Assembly (NCBI RefSeq): GCF_033568475.1
Contig: NC_133120.1
Location: forward strand, 86,012,151 to 86,076,150
Length of the DNA: 64,000 nt
Origin: Henckelia pumila
Taxonomy: Eukaryota; Streptophyta; Magnoliopsida; Lamiales; Gesneriaceae
Reading direction: 5' to 3'
Part shown: positions 22,337-34,500 of the stretch, in pieces
Position numbering within the stretch: the first letter of the stretch is position 1
Layout: each line of letters starts with the position of its first letter
Notes under the pieces: generated by a model
Database searches by the model: none
What the model saw: only the letters and a program-made list of their open reading frames with translations
What the model was told of the DNA's origin: nothing
Position numbers and translations under genes: made by a program

Positions 22337-25333
22337 ATGCGTCGTTCTCTCTTCTTCTCTTCATATCAGTTTCCTTCACTGAGAACAACAATTACGAATC
22401 CTAACCAATTCTACACTTCACTCTACTGTACCCTGATCCACCTCTTCCTCCGATGCAGCCGCCTCTCGGATGCCATTTTGGCATTCACCGCCATGCGGGA
22501 TCGCAAAATCACGCCCGAAATCGGCTGCTGGAACCGACTTCTGCACCACTTTAACTCCACGGGATTGATTCAACAGGTAATGCTTATCTACGAAGAACTT
22601 CTTTCTACAGGGGTGGGCCCCAATGTCGTTTCCAAGAATATACTCATTCACTCCTTCTGTAAAGTCGGGGAACTTGATAGGGCCCTTCTGTTGCTGAGAA
22701 ATAACGAGGGTTCTGATGATTTTATGAGTGATCGTGTTAGTTACAATACTACGATCTGGGGATTTTGTAAACACGGGTTTGTGGAAATGGGACTTGGGTT
22801 GGTGTCTGAGATGGTTAAGACTGGTGTGAATTGTGATAATGCTACTTGTAATATATTAACTAAAGGCTTTTGTGAAAAGGGTATGCTAGAAAATGCTAAG
22901 TTGATCCTGAACATGTGTAATGGTGTAAATAGGAATAGAAAAGTTTATAGAGATATTGTAAGTTTTAACACTTTGATAAAAGCATATTGTGCGGCCGGAG
23001 TGGTCAATCCTAGATTTCACTTGATGGATAGCATGATAAAAACAGGTGTGTTACCTGATATTGTTACTTATAATACATTGATCCATGAGTTTTCTAAAAG
23101 AGGGGATTTTGATCATGCCAAAAGTATGATGAATGAACTCTTAGCTAGCTCTGATTTGAAGGTTAATGATGGCGAGAAAAAGGGGATCATGGTTGAAGGA
23201 GTAGGTCTGATAGCTGATCGAATCACATGCACTAGTTTGATTGGTGAATTTTGTAAAAAATACAAGATTGAGGAAGCATTATGTGAATATAAAGAAATGA
23301 TTGCAAGTAGGATTGACCCTGATGTAGTTACATATAGTTGTGTTATATACGGGCTTCTTAAGACAGGAAGGTTGGCTGAGGCCAAATCACTTTTTAATGA
23401 GATGGTAAGGGTTGGGGAGGACCCGAACCATGTTACTTATACAGTTCTTGTTGATTCTTTCTTTAAAAATGGTTATACGAAGGCTGCATTTAACTTGCAA
23501 AGTCAAATGGTGACTCGGGGAATTGCATTTGATGTGATGGTGTTTACTGCACTAATTGATGGACTCTTTAAGTCTGGAAAGTTTAGAGAAGCAGAGGATA
23601 TGTTTAATATTCTTTCGGAGTCTAATGCTTTGCCGAGCATTGTCACCTATTCAGCATTGATCGATGGGCGCTGTAAATTAGGTGATATGAAGGGTGCAGA
23701 GTCTGCAATGCAGGAAATGCAAGAGAAACACATTCTTCCAAATGTCATCACTTATTCCTCAGTAATTAACGGCTATGTGAAAAATGGAATTCTTGGAGCT
23801 GCCATTGATGTCTTGTATACCATGGTTAGACAAAATATTATGCCAAATTCTTACATCTATGGGACACTAATAGATGGCTGTCTCAAAGCCGGTGAAAAGG
23901 AAGTTGCTCAAGGTCTGTACGAGGACATGAAAATGAGCGGTGTGGATGAGAATAATTTTATACTCGACGTTTTTATGAACAATTTGAAGGAGGAGGGAAG
24001 GATGGCTGAGGCAGAGATGTTGTACAGAGATTGGGTATCAAGAGGATTAGTGCCAGACTGTGTTAATTATACATCGCTCATGGATATTCTTTTCAAAGCG
24101 GGAAAAGTGTCTCATGCCCTTGAATTGGTCGAAGAAGGCAGGGCCAAAAACATTGTGTTTGATACTACTGCATATAATGTTTTGCTTCATGGATTGCTTA
24201 AAATTGGCCAATATGATGTTCAATCTGTGTATACTGGAGTGCAGCGATTTGGTTTCTCACCAGACCATGCTACGTTTAACACCTTAGTCAAGGCATATTG
24301 CAGAGAAGGGAAACTAGAAAAAGCTGTCCAGCTTGTGAAGGAAATGAAAAGTTATGATTTGAGTCCTAATGAAATGACTTGTAATATTTTGGTTCAAGGG
24401 TTTTGTGATTCCAATAAAGTCAACGAGTCGTTGGAATTGTTGAACGAGTTGTCTATTTCTGGGTTTTGTCCCGATGCATTTACTCACAAACTTTTACTCG
24501 ATGCTGCTTCGAAGTCTAAAAGGGTCGATAATATCTTGATGACTCACGAAAATCTCTTGAGCATGGGACTTATCCTTAATGGGACAATTTATAACACTTT
24601 AATAACTGTTCTATGTGATCTAAAGTTGACAAGAAAAGCAGCATCGGTATTGGAGGAAATGAGAAAATCCGGCTTTCCAGCAGATGCAGTTACTTACAAT
24701 GCTCTGATTAAAGGATATTGCAAAAACTTACATTTAGAGAAGGCTATTGACATGTATTCTCAAATGAAATTTGAAGGAGTTTCCCCTAATATCACAACAT
24801 ATAACATTCTTTTAGGTGGGTTTTCCATGACTGGCTCGATGCATAAAGTAGAAGAAATACTTTCAGAAATGAAAGATTCGGGCTTTCTTCCAAATGCTAC
24901 AACTTATGACATTTTGGTATCTGGCCATGGAAAGATTGGTAACAAGAAAGAATCTGTGAGGCTTTATTGTGAGATGATAACCAAAGGTTTTATTCCTCGA
25001 ACGAGTACATACAACTTACTTATCAACAACTTTTCGAAGGCGGGGAAGATGAAGCAAGCCATGGAGCTTATGAATGAGATGCAAATTCGAGGAGTGCTTC
25101 CAAATTCCTCGACGTACGACATACTCATAGCTGGATGGTGCGAGCTATCATATCTAGAGAAGTTGATGAAGAAATCTTGCCAGACCGAGGCTAGAAGGTT
25201 GTTTAAAGAGATGAGTAATAAATTTCTTACTCCAAATGAAAGTACTATATATCACCTTAGTACTGTTCTTGCAAGACCAGGGAGAGTGGCTGATGCTCAA
25301 AGAGTACTACATAAACTGTATAAAACCAAGTGA
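22337..25333 (+). CDS. Pentatricopeptide repeat protein, P class, 998 aa
   Basis: A single intronless exon, as in most PPR genes. The first 30 residues (MRRSLFFSSYQF...) are rich in Arg, Ser and Phe, like a mitochondrial presequence. From about residue 60 to 985 there are more than twenty roughly 35-residue repeats of the P type, with the usual words VTYNTLI, PDVVTYSCVI, PNVITYSSVINGY and PSIVTYSALIDG; no E, DYW or SMR domain follows. Such proteins bind organelle RNA one repeat per base, and guide splicing, end formation or stability. Order and wording match Arabidopsis At5g14770 closely; the target RNA is unknown. The frame is intact, so the gene is probably working. It lies in the unrelated DNA between the two duplication copies. 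Confidence 0.93.
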   Translation: MRRSLFFSSYQFPSLRTTITNPNQFYTSLYCTLIHLFLRCSRLSDAILAFTAMRDRKITPEIGCWNRLLHHFNSTGLIQQVMLIYEELLSTGVGPNVVSKNILIHSFCKVGELDRALLLLRNNEGSDDFMSDRVSYNTTIWGFCKHGFVEMGLGLVSEMVKTGVNCDNATCNILTKGFCEKGMLENAKLILNMCNGVNRNRKVYRDIVSFNTLIKAYCAAGVVNPRFHLMDSMIKTGVLPDIVTYNTLIHEFSKRGDFDHAKSMMNELLASSDLKVNDGEKKGIMVEGVGLIADRITCTSLIGEFCKKYKIEEALCEYKEMIASRIDPDVVTYSCVIYGLLKTGRLAEAKSLFNEMVRVGEDPNHVTYTVLVDSFFKNGYTKAAFNLQSQMVTRGIAFDVMVFTALIDGLFKSGKFREAEDMFNILSESNALPSIVTYSALIDGRCKLGDMKGAESAMQEMQEKHILPNVITYSSVINGYVKNGILGAAIDVLYTMVRQNIMPNSYIYGTLIDGCLKAGEKEVAQGLYEDMKMSGVDENNFILDVFMNNLKEEGRMAEAEMLYRDWVSRGLVPDCVNYTSLMDILFKAGKVSHALELVEEGRAKNIVFDTTAYNVLLHGLLKIGQYDVQSVYTGVQRFGFSPDHATFNTLVKAYCREGKLEKAVQLVKEMKSYDLSPNEMTCNILVQGFCDSNKVNESLELLNELSISGFCPDAFTHKLLLDAASKSKRVDNILMTHENLLSMGLILNGTIYNTLITVLCDLKLTRKAASVLEEMRKSGFPADAVTYNALIKGYCKNLHLEKAIDMYSQMKFEGVSPNITTYNILLGGFSMTGSMHKVEEILSEMKDSGFLPNATTYDILVSGHGKIGNKKESVRLYCEMITKGFIPRTSTYNLLINNFSKAGKMKQAMELMNEMQIRGVLPNSSTYDILIAGWCELSYLEKLMKKSCQTEARRLFKEMSNKFLTPNESTIYHLSTVLARPGRVADAQRVLHKLYKTK

Positions 25334-25493
25334 ACTTGACATATTATCCCATGTGAGTCTTCTTGAATTTTGGCATATAAAGTCAACGGTAGCTTCTTAT
25401 ATTTCTGAAATAAATCTTTTTGTGCTTGTGTCAGAATGATATTTCCTATTCGTCCGTAAACAAGAATAGCAGTGAATCACATTTTTATTGTTG

Positions 25494-25595
25494 CTGCTGC
25501 ACTCCTTGTTATGTTTTGTTTTAGATGAGGCTGATCGCATGATGGAAAGTGGCCATTTTCGTGAGTTACAATCCATTGTTGATATGCTTCCCATG
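25494..25595 (+). pseudogene. DEAD-box RNA helicase exon fragment
   Basis: This reads [18 protein letters not shown] then [15 protein letters not shown]. It contains helicase motif II (DEAD) and its normal downstream context, closest to plant RH13-type helicases. Only about 34 codons are present, with no motifs I, III or VI nearby. It ends one or two bases before the left edge of the duplicated lipase segment at 25597. It is a captured fragment and not a gene. Confidence 0.85.
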
Positions 25596-25596
25596 A

Positions 25597-26108
25597 ATTG
25601 AGTCCCAGTAACAACGCTCTGATGAATTTACCAGATATTAAGAAAGTGACACAAGATTTATTACAGCAAACGGACTCCATTTTGGGAGCATTGATGGTTA
25701 TAAATGCTGCAGTTTCTAAATTAAGCCAAGGAGCTGACCTTACAGGAAAATTTGATGTCAAAGAAGATATGCCAGTTGATGACAAGGAGAGTGAATTAGC
25801 AAGTCAGCCAAATGGATTGGTACTGGACAAGAAAGAAGCTGAAGAGATGCGGGAACTTTTCTCAACAGCAGAGAGTGCCATGGAGGCCTGGGCTATGCTA
25901 GCCAATGCGTTGGGACATCCGACATTCATTAAATCTGAATTCGAAAAAATTTGTTTCTTGGATAATGTTTCTACAGACACTCAGGTAGGTTTGAGTATAC
26001 TCGTTATGCGCCTTTTGTCGTACTCTTATTTATGAGGTAGACCAATAATGAGTAATGATATTCCAAGTAACTTTTACTGCCACATCTCTTAAATGCTTTA
26101 CCCTGTGG

Positions 26109-26146
<38 letters not shown>

Positions 26147-27238
26147 TGGCTTAGCCTTTATTTCAACTATTTTGCCACCGCACCGCTCTGCTTGACATCC
26201 AACACATAGAACTCTTTGTTAAGTATATTTTTCCCACTGACAAATTTATAAATGCATTGTATTTTTGGTTACATGGTGATATTATTTGAAGTTAGGCTCT
26301 TTAGTGATCATGTACTTTATAAGAGATGCAGGTAACAATTTGGCGAGATCCCAGAACAAAAAATTGGTCATAGCTTTCAGGGGAACCGAACAAGTAGGTT
26401 TGCTATTTTGCCGATCAGTGCACCAAGTTTTGTCTGATTTCCTTGCTGATGTACTGACATTTTTTCCATCCAGACCAAATCTACGGGTTTCCCTACATGT
26501 TCTCGAGTTTTCTTTTGGTGTAAATAATTGTTAGAACTCAAAACATTTTTGGTACGTATTGATCTATATACTGCATATATTGTCCTGTCCAAGTTCACTT
26601 AGTAGGAAAGTAAAGCTGATTGCTGCAACTAATCTTTCATGGGATGCATCAAAATGTAAATTTGTGATTTCCCTTGACTAAAGCTTTTGGTATGGATTGT
26701 ACACGAAAGCGGGATCCAAGTTCCAACGCACTTTCCTCACGTTTTCCCATTGATATTTCCGTTATTGTTTTTACTTTGCAAAAAAAATTATTGGTGGTCC
26801 ACTGTTCAGCAACTTAAACTTTTGGAATGGCTTGGTAATAAAATACCAGATTATAAAATAAAGGGATATTCTTTACCATTTGTAAGCATTGCAGGTTGGA
26901 TTTTTCGACTGTACGTTTACTAATGTTGCATCCTTTACATTTTGTGGTGGAGCAGATGAGAAGAGAGAAAGAACTCATCGAAAAGATATTAAACACAGAG
27001 ATTAACATATTCCGATCAATTCGAGATGGAAGTGCTCTCATGCAGCATATGGAGTATTTCTACTACATTTCATTGCTAGAGGTAACCTTTTTCTTCACCA
27101 TTGCCATATCAAAATGCCGCATCTATTGAAAATGTAGATTAACATAATACCTTATTGTCTCGATGTCAGAATGTGAGATCTAACTATCAGATTGTTGGCG
27201 GGACAGAACCTGTGACAGATCAAAAGTTATCGATTTGA
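25597..27238 (+). pseudogene. Truncated copy of the C2/lipase gene
   Basis: It contains the 3' part of exon 8 (25597-25992), exon 9 (about 26334-26395), then after the deletion exons 17 and 18, with the stop at 27236-27238. Exon 9 has lost one A or G in the AAAAAGATT run, shifting the frame before the GTEQ motif. Exons 10-16, holding the GHSLG serine, the aspartate and the histidine, are gone. Exon 17 carries one visible amino-acid change (MEDFYY to MEYFYY). No start, transit peptide or C2 domain is present. It cannot make a lipase. Confidence 0.93.
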
Positions 27239-28267
27239 ATAGAATGCACGTTTCATGACATCAGCAAAACGAGTATAGCTGTATTGTTCCACACCGGTTG
27301 GATCATTTTACATTTCACCGCTGTTTGTTTACGAATGCACTCCGATTTTTTTGGCTGCATCAGCTGTAACCGCTGCTTGGCAGGTGGTTCATGACATCAA
27401 GGTACACAACTACAGCATATACAATTTCGTGGGATGTGATCAGGGATTCTTTATCGTACTATGGGAATACTAATTATGTCGAAGTCCCTTAAGTCAGGTT
27501 CGATTACAAAAGTAGTCCCTGCGATTGCCACGGCCTATGATTACAGTATAACCCCCAACCCCCACACCATTGTTAGATGATTTTGCCTTTTACAAGTCCA
27601 TTCCTTCGTCTTCGTAATGGTCTGTATGAAATTGAACCATACATGATTTTCGAAAAATTAAGTAGATAGTTTCTGTAATCTGTTTACAACTAAATCAATG
27701 TGTTTGAACTTGCAAGGTACCTCAGAAGATAAGGTAGAAAATAGGATGTAGGCCAATGTACTGGCAGCAATATTGCATATGTAGAGCTTATGCTTCACGC
27801 TTGATGCAACATGAGACACAACCTTAACTTTATTACATTTAACAATATGATATGCCTTAGTATCTTGGTTGGCCAATTTTGTTGTTTAATTTCTTCCCGT
27901 GGCTCATAATTCTCAGGCTTTGTCTGAGTATGTCCACCTCTCTTTGCTTTTTGATTTCTTGATCTTCCATGGATGCTAACTTTGCTTCAAGAGATTCAAT
28001 CCTTTCTTCCTTGGCTTTCAATGCTTTCTTGTGCTCTTCTGGTATCTCTTCTTCCTTTCTATCCCAACAAAGCCTTTCCCCTACGAAAAAACGAAAGATG
28101 AAGAGAGAATCGATTACTTCTACATGTAAATATAAAAATCACATTGTTTAACAATTTAGAACTAAAAAGAATGCCAAATTCACCTCAAATTATTTCGATG
28201 ATGCTTCTCAGTGGAAACTTTATTCAAAAAAACCAAAGACAATATGAATGTGGTTGATTTTTATTTA
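25597..28267. repeat. Segmental duplication, right copy with internal deletion
   Basis: 2671 bp matching 15172-19799. It lacks the equivalent of 16063-17991; the join at about 26470-26475 uses the shared six bases CCAGAC. Smaller indels include a shorter TA tract and a loss of about 13 bp near 27720. It runs into the intact coiled-coil gene. Confidence 0.92.
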
Positions 28268-28733
28268 TCTATTGATTTTTTTTTTATTTACCTCTATGTG
28301 TCCTTTGAATAAGCTCATCAAGCTCATCTTTTATAGCAAAATAAAGCTCTTTCCATTTCTCCAACGTTTCATCTCTCTTCAATATCTCCCACTCGATGTT
28401 CAAATTACACCTTTGGCTCAAATCCATCGCCTTCGCCCCTACATGATTTATTTTCATGCAATGGTACTTGGACGACCTCTCTTCTTCTTCTTCTTCTTCT
28501 TTGAACCTCATTCTCAATTTCTCCATCTCTTCTTTCAATCTTCTCTTTTCCCTCTTCCACTTCTCTTTCTTGACTGCAAAAGCAATCAATTGTTCCTCGT
28601 AAACTCGGCATTCCATCTCCCTTATGGCCATGATTTCATTGATCCCACCTCGGAGAAGCCTGATTTTGTTCTTCAAATCTTTCACCACATTTTCACTTGG
28701 AGCGCTCTTGTATTTGGTTTGAGAACTTCCCAT
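27857..28733 (-). CDS. Small coiled-coil protein, 221 aa
   Basis: Two exons: 28292-28733 and 27857-28080. Joined they give 666 nt with a GT-AG intron. The protein starts MGSSQTKYKSAPSENV and is almost wholly charged helix: KKEKWKREKRRLKEEMEKL and a run of Glu at about residues 80-86, then EERIESLEAKL in exon 2, with heptad-like leucines. No catalytic domain, signal peptide or membrane segment is seen. I do not recognise a named family. It lies tail-to-tail with the lipase remnant; its 3' exon is duplicated at 19389-19612. Function unknown. Confidence 0.82.
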
Positions 28734-31508
28734 TATTCTTGATTTTGGTTTCTCCCTGTCGGAGTATAAATGGTGTCAAGATTTCTTCCTCAAGTTCAAT
28801 TATTGTGTGTGGAATTTGAAGACACAGACAGATACGTGGTGATCTATATATATTGAGTTGTCGAGTCAAGTATTTGAATTATTTTGATAACTATTATGTG
28901 AATTCATGACAAATACGTTTGACATTAATTAATTTAGAAATTTGGAGAAAGGAAAACGGGTTATTTTAGAAATATCGGAAATAATGAATTTTTATAAAAT
29001 GGGTCTCCTCCAATTGGAATTTCTCTATGTTTATGTATATATGAGTGAAATTCACTCTATACAACCATTGGATCTCAAAATAAAGAAAGAGCCGATCTTA
29101 AAAATACGTAAAACTTATATGATCTAACAATTTTTAGATGATAATAATAAAAAAATATAATTCAATCCGAGGAGTATAATCGTCTCCTTTAGTTGCTAAT
29201 AATAAGTAATGTTTGACTCTCCCAAACAGTGACGCTTCTCTTATTCTATTATTAGTAAATAGTAAAATTGCTCTCCTTCATTCTCTCGAACCATCATTTA
29301 TTGTAAGGTCAATAATAATCAATCAATGGAGTGTGAGTTGTGACCCATATTTCAAGATTTCGACATCTTTAAAACAATTATATATATAAATAAAATTGAA
29401 TTAGCAAAATATCCACACTCACTTATGGTATAGAGAAAGTAGAATTTATCCAACAATTTCTAATGTGATTTGGAATTTAATATAGATTACATATTTCAGC
29501 TAGGACAAAACCAAACGAGCCCGAGCCAGATCTCTTCTATTTCTATTTTGAGGTTTTTATGCCATTAACATGTACAGAAACAAACAAAAAAAAATCTCAA
29601 ATAAATAAAAAGTTAGTAACAATTAAAATGATGAAATAAATATTAAATATTGTGACCGACTGAGTTTGATTATAACTACTCGCGTGTTTGAACCCACTCA
29701 CATGAGCTTGGCTTTTTGCGTGAAAATATGTTCTCAAGTGCTATTATTGAATTATTGATACTGTTGATTATATTATATTATTTTATTTTATTTTATTTTA
29801 TATAAAAAACGGAGAAAATTATAGACCATAAAATCGTGTCATATATATATTAAAATCAAAATACATATGATATGAGAGGCATTTTTTCAAAAAAAATTGA
29901 AAAAATCATCGCAAACCTTTTAAAAAACTGTCCCCAATAGTGGATAATTTGTAGCCTATCAACCCCGATTTAGATCGAGATTTTGAGTTTGAAATCTAAA
30001 TATATATTTTATCCGATATAATTAAAAAAAGCGTGCGGCTAGAAATAAATGTACAATATTTGATTTTTGAAATTTTTTGTAATTTAAACGATCAAAATTA
30101 AAAAGGGATTTTGGCAATTTCAAAATTAACCATAAAAAGAAAACAAAATAGTAAAATGAGAAAAAAAAAATAGGAAAAAAAAGAAGACAGAATGAAGAAT
30201 TCCACCCCGATGGATAAAAAATGGTCTATGAAGCTTTTAAGATTAATGAAGTATGTAAAATTTTGACAAATGATCAAGATTTCTATCTCATATTAATAAT
30301 TTTTTCCGGAAAACATGGCCTGTTGAGTGAGGCTTTGATTTCCCTACGGATACTTATAGGACAAGCTGAATAGTGTAATTTGCATGCTATTGTATTATTG
30401 CGATATTTATCCAATATGCATCGAGAGATATATAATAGTTGTGAGTTTCATGTCATTTAAAATAATCAATAAAGTATCGATTTTATTGATTAAATTTTAA
30501 ATAAGATGATAAATTATCATTTTGTCTGTTTAATAATCAATAAAAATATGAATAATATTATTTATTAAGGTAATATTGTAATTTATATTCAATGATGTGA
30601 TTGATATATATTAGAGTACACAAATAAAATACATAAACACGCTTTTATGATATCGCATTTCTTAGTTATTCATTCGTTGTATAAATAAGATTTAGGCGCT
30701 CATTCTTTACTTACTTTTGTAATTGAGAATTCATACACTTCCAGATTAATACAATGGTTCAGTTCTTCTTCCTATTCATGAGCGAGATATTCACTTCTAA
30801 TAATATAAAATAAATAATTATTAGATAGATAAATAATATCTCCAAAGTTTGAATTGGGCTGGGCTTTTCGCATGTGGATCATGACAAAATGGGCCAAGAA
30901 AAGAATAGGAGGGGCATTAGAGTCATACCACATTCAAAGATAGCTCGTTCGTTAGGCGTTCTGTTAATTGCTCTGCATGTATACGTTATGTTATACAACG
31001 GGAAAACCGATGAGACACGAAGAAGAAGAAGAAGAGAGGAGAACATATTAGACAAGAAGGGAATACGTTTCCATTCCCCAGCGAAACGAAAATTTCGTAG
31101 CAAAGGGGGATTTTTTTTTTTTTTGAATTTTTGTGTTTTTGTTATCCCTTCTTTGATCTATATTCACACCCACAAACACACAAGGAAAGATTTGCGTTGA
31201 TAAAGGGTCGAGAATTGATATTTTCTTGTGACGATTAAAAGGGATTATAAACCCTCATTCTCGATTCCTATAAATCGTTTCTTAAATTCATGCATTGCTG
31301 CTGGCATTTGTGTAGATGAAGAAACAGAGAGTGAGGGGGAAATATTTTGCGTCTGAGGGTAGAATTTGTGTGCATGCTTAGTTTTTTTAAGGTGATTGTG
31401 ACTTGGTTCATATGCACGTGACGTTTCGTGGTCAAGAATTTTATGGGTTTTTTGGCATTGATCATTTGAGAGAAAAATATTAGAGTTGGACTGCTTGCGA
31501 TCTCATAA
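28734..31508. other. Divergent spacer, with myosin 5' UTR at its right end
   Basis: AT-rich with no recognised gene. The last 500 bp or so, with a GAAGAAGAAGAAGAGAGG tract at 31019-31040 and a poly-T run near 31111, look like the promoter and 5' UTR of the myosin gene. Short frames there are probably leader sequence. The transcription start cannot be fixed by eye. Confidence 0.5.
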
Positions 31509-34500
31509 ATGGTAAGCATTTTGGTTTTTTGCATTTGTTATCGTTGAATTATTTGTTATAGGCCACAATCGAATCACGTATTGCATGAGATTTAATTTAA
31601 AGCTTAAAAATCATTGGTCTTGTCATCGATTTCTGTATTACCAAAGGCTTGGTTTACGGCTTCCATATTTATACTATCAGCTGTGAACTTTTTGGATAAG
31701 TATATCAAATTAAAACTGGACACCACAGACTGCATAATCATATTCCAATGAGAAAACAATTTGTAAAATATGCTGTTCAAATAGGTTCCGTAATAAGTAT
31801 TTAAAAAAATGAGCTCCACTTGTCTTACAGGCTGCTTTAGCCAGTATGGCTATTGGATCTCCTGTATGGGTGGAGGATCCCGAGTTAGCTTGGATAGACG
31901 GGGAAGTTGTGGAAGGTGAAGGTGAAGAGATTAAAGTGATTTGTTCATCAGGGCAGACCGTAAGTGTTTCCTTTGCAAACCTTCTTGTTAATATCTTCAG
32001 AATAAATGCATAGATTTTGTTCCTTCTTACCATTTAAAATTAAAATATTTTCAAGGTAAGTTTTATTTTTTTCATCTTTATTTATTTGTAGGTTGTAGCC
32101 AATGTCGCCAATGTATATCCAAAAGATCCAGAGGCTCCTTCATGTGGTGTGGATGATATGACAAAACTCACTTATCTGCATGAACCAGGTGTTCTACAGA
32201 ATTTGAGAAGTCGATATGATATGAATGAAATATATGTGAGTATGTTCAGTGGATTATAATTTCCTACTTCTTCAAGACTGAAGGCTTGTTGCATGTAGTT
32301 TCCTTGATTTTATTTTCTCGTTAAATTTTCATTTTGCAGCAGAGCAGCATTCTTATTGCTTAATTTTTTTATATTTGTTGACTAGATTGTGAAGCTTCGT
32401 AGCCAACACAACTGGTCATATTTTTTTTATCACTCGTAAGGGTGTTTTCCTAGATGCGAGTGATGTAACTAAAATTTTGTTCTTCACCACTAAATCTTTC
32501 TTACTTTTGTTCCATACTGTTTTACGTATCCTAAATAACATGGTTTTTTGCAGACTTTTACAGGTAACATATTGATAGCTGTGAATCCCTTTCAACGGTT
32601 ACCTCACTTATACAGTACAGAGACTATGGAACAGTACAAGGGAATGGCTCTTGGAGAGCTGAGTCCACACCCTTTTGCAATTGCAGATGCTGCTTACAGG
32701 CAACATTTTGGATTCCTCAGAATGCTCCAGTATTGTTCATTATATTGGATATTCGTTTAAAAGAGTGTCCTTTTTGGATGCAGGCAAATGATTAAGGAGG
32801 GTATCAGCCAGGCAATTTTGGTTAGTGGAGAAAGTGGAGCTGGTAAAACAGAAAGCACTAAGATGCTAATGAGTTATCTTGCACATATGGGAGGAAGAGC
32901 TCGAGCTGAGGGGCGGAGTGTGGAGCAGCAAGTTCTTGAGGTTTGCGTCTTGATAAACATGATCTTTTTTCTTGTCTGTGGAATTTACATCTAGCTTTTC
33001 TATTGCGCTATTGACCACATCCCTCATTGCCTCCATCCAAAAGTGGATTTCATTAAATTATATCTGTCCTATTTTTTCATTCCGATATTAAATTTTGTTC
33101 ACAGTCAAATCCTGTTCTGGAAGCATTTGGTAATGCAAAGACTGTGAGAAACAATAACTCTAGGTCAGTCAATTTTGACTCAAAATAGCTCCTGCATCCT
33201 GGTTATGTTGGTATTTACTCTAATTTTTTTAACAAATCCTCATTGCAGTCGATTTGGAAAATTTGTGGAGATTCAGTTTAACAACAATGGTAGGATATCT
33301 GGTGCTGCAATAAGAACTTATTTGCTGGAAAGATCACGTGTTTGCCAAGTATCTGATCCTGAAAGAAACTATCATTGTTTTTATATGCTTTGTGCTGCAC
33401 CCGCTGAGGTAAAATGTAGTTGATGTAGGTTAAATCATTGTTTATTCATATCATATACTAGCAAGCCAGAAGCTTATTTGCACATACCTGTGGAGGTCAT
33501 AGTATGCCTTTCTTTATTATTGGCTTTAATTTTCTCTGTTGAATTTAGGGAGCTTGCGATGCCATTATTTTAGTTTCTTTTTATGTGTTACTGAGTCCCC
33601 GATTTTAGGATACACCACGTTGTAGTGGAAAGATCATATGCAAATCCATAGATATGATAAAACTTTGGATTTATTTTTGTTGAAAAACCAGCATGCATGA
33701 CCTTTGGGGTGGATGGAACGCAATGTTGTGCAATTCAAGTTGATTTCTTCTATGTTCCTGTCAACATTTTGCAAAATGATTAACTATATTTGTCCTAAAT
33801 TTTTATCATTTTATTATGATTTTAGCCTTTTGAGTTCCTTTCTTTTAAGCCAATTTTCTCATTTTTTCTTATGCTTGATAATAGGATATTGAAAAATTCA
33901 AATTGGGAAATCCCAGGATGTTTCATTATTTGAACCAGTCAAATTGCTATGAATTGGATGGAGTTGATGATTCGAAAGAATACCTTTCTACAAGGAGGGC
34001 TATGGAAGTTGTTGGGATCAGCTCCGATGAACAGGTACAAGAATTTGGACTTTGTGTTTATATTGGTTACTTTAAATTCTTTAGTAAGATTTTCATTTAC
34101 AGGATGCAATTTTCCGAGCTGTTGCGGCAATTCTTCATTTGGGTAATATTGAGTTTACGAAGGTTAGTGAAAGTGATGCTTCACAGCCGAAGGACGATCA
34201 GTCTCTGTTTCATCTGAAAACAGCAGCTAAGCTTTTAATGTAATAAATTTTCTTCACTCAGAATAATTCTAGATTCACTCTTGTTGATGTTGTGGATTTT
34301 TTATGAGGGCCAAAAAACACTTCATCCGAAGTCTCTGTATAGGTGTGATGAGAAGTCCCTCGAAGATTCCTTGTGCAAACGGGTCATTGTTACTCGTGGT
34401 GAGGCCATAACAAAAAACCTGGATCCAGATGCCGCAACTGTCAGTAGAGATGCTTTTGCTAAAATTCTCTACTCAAGATTATTTGACTGGTTAGTCAGAT

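Noticed and set aside
28248-28742. A 164-aa plus-strand open frame rich in Phe and Leu
   Set aside because: It is the antisense of the Glu/Lys-rich first exon of the minus-strand coiled-coil gene, which has a matching second exon and splice sites.
30874-31200. A 108-aa plus-strand frame upstream of the myosin gene
   Set aside because: It is basic, low complexity and includes a poly-Phe run from poly-T; it most likely is promoter or 5' UTR.
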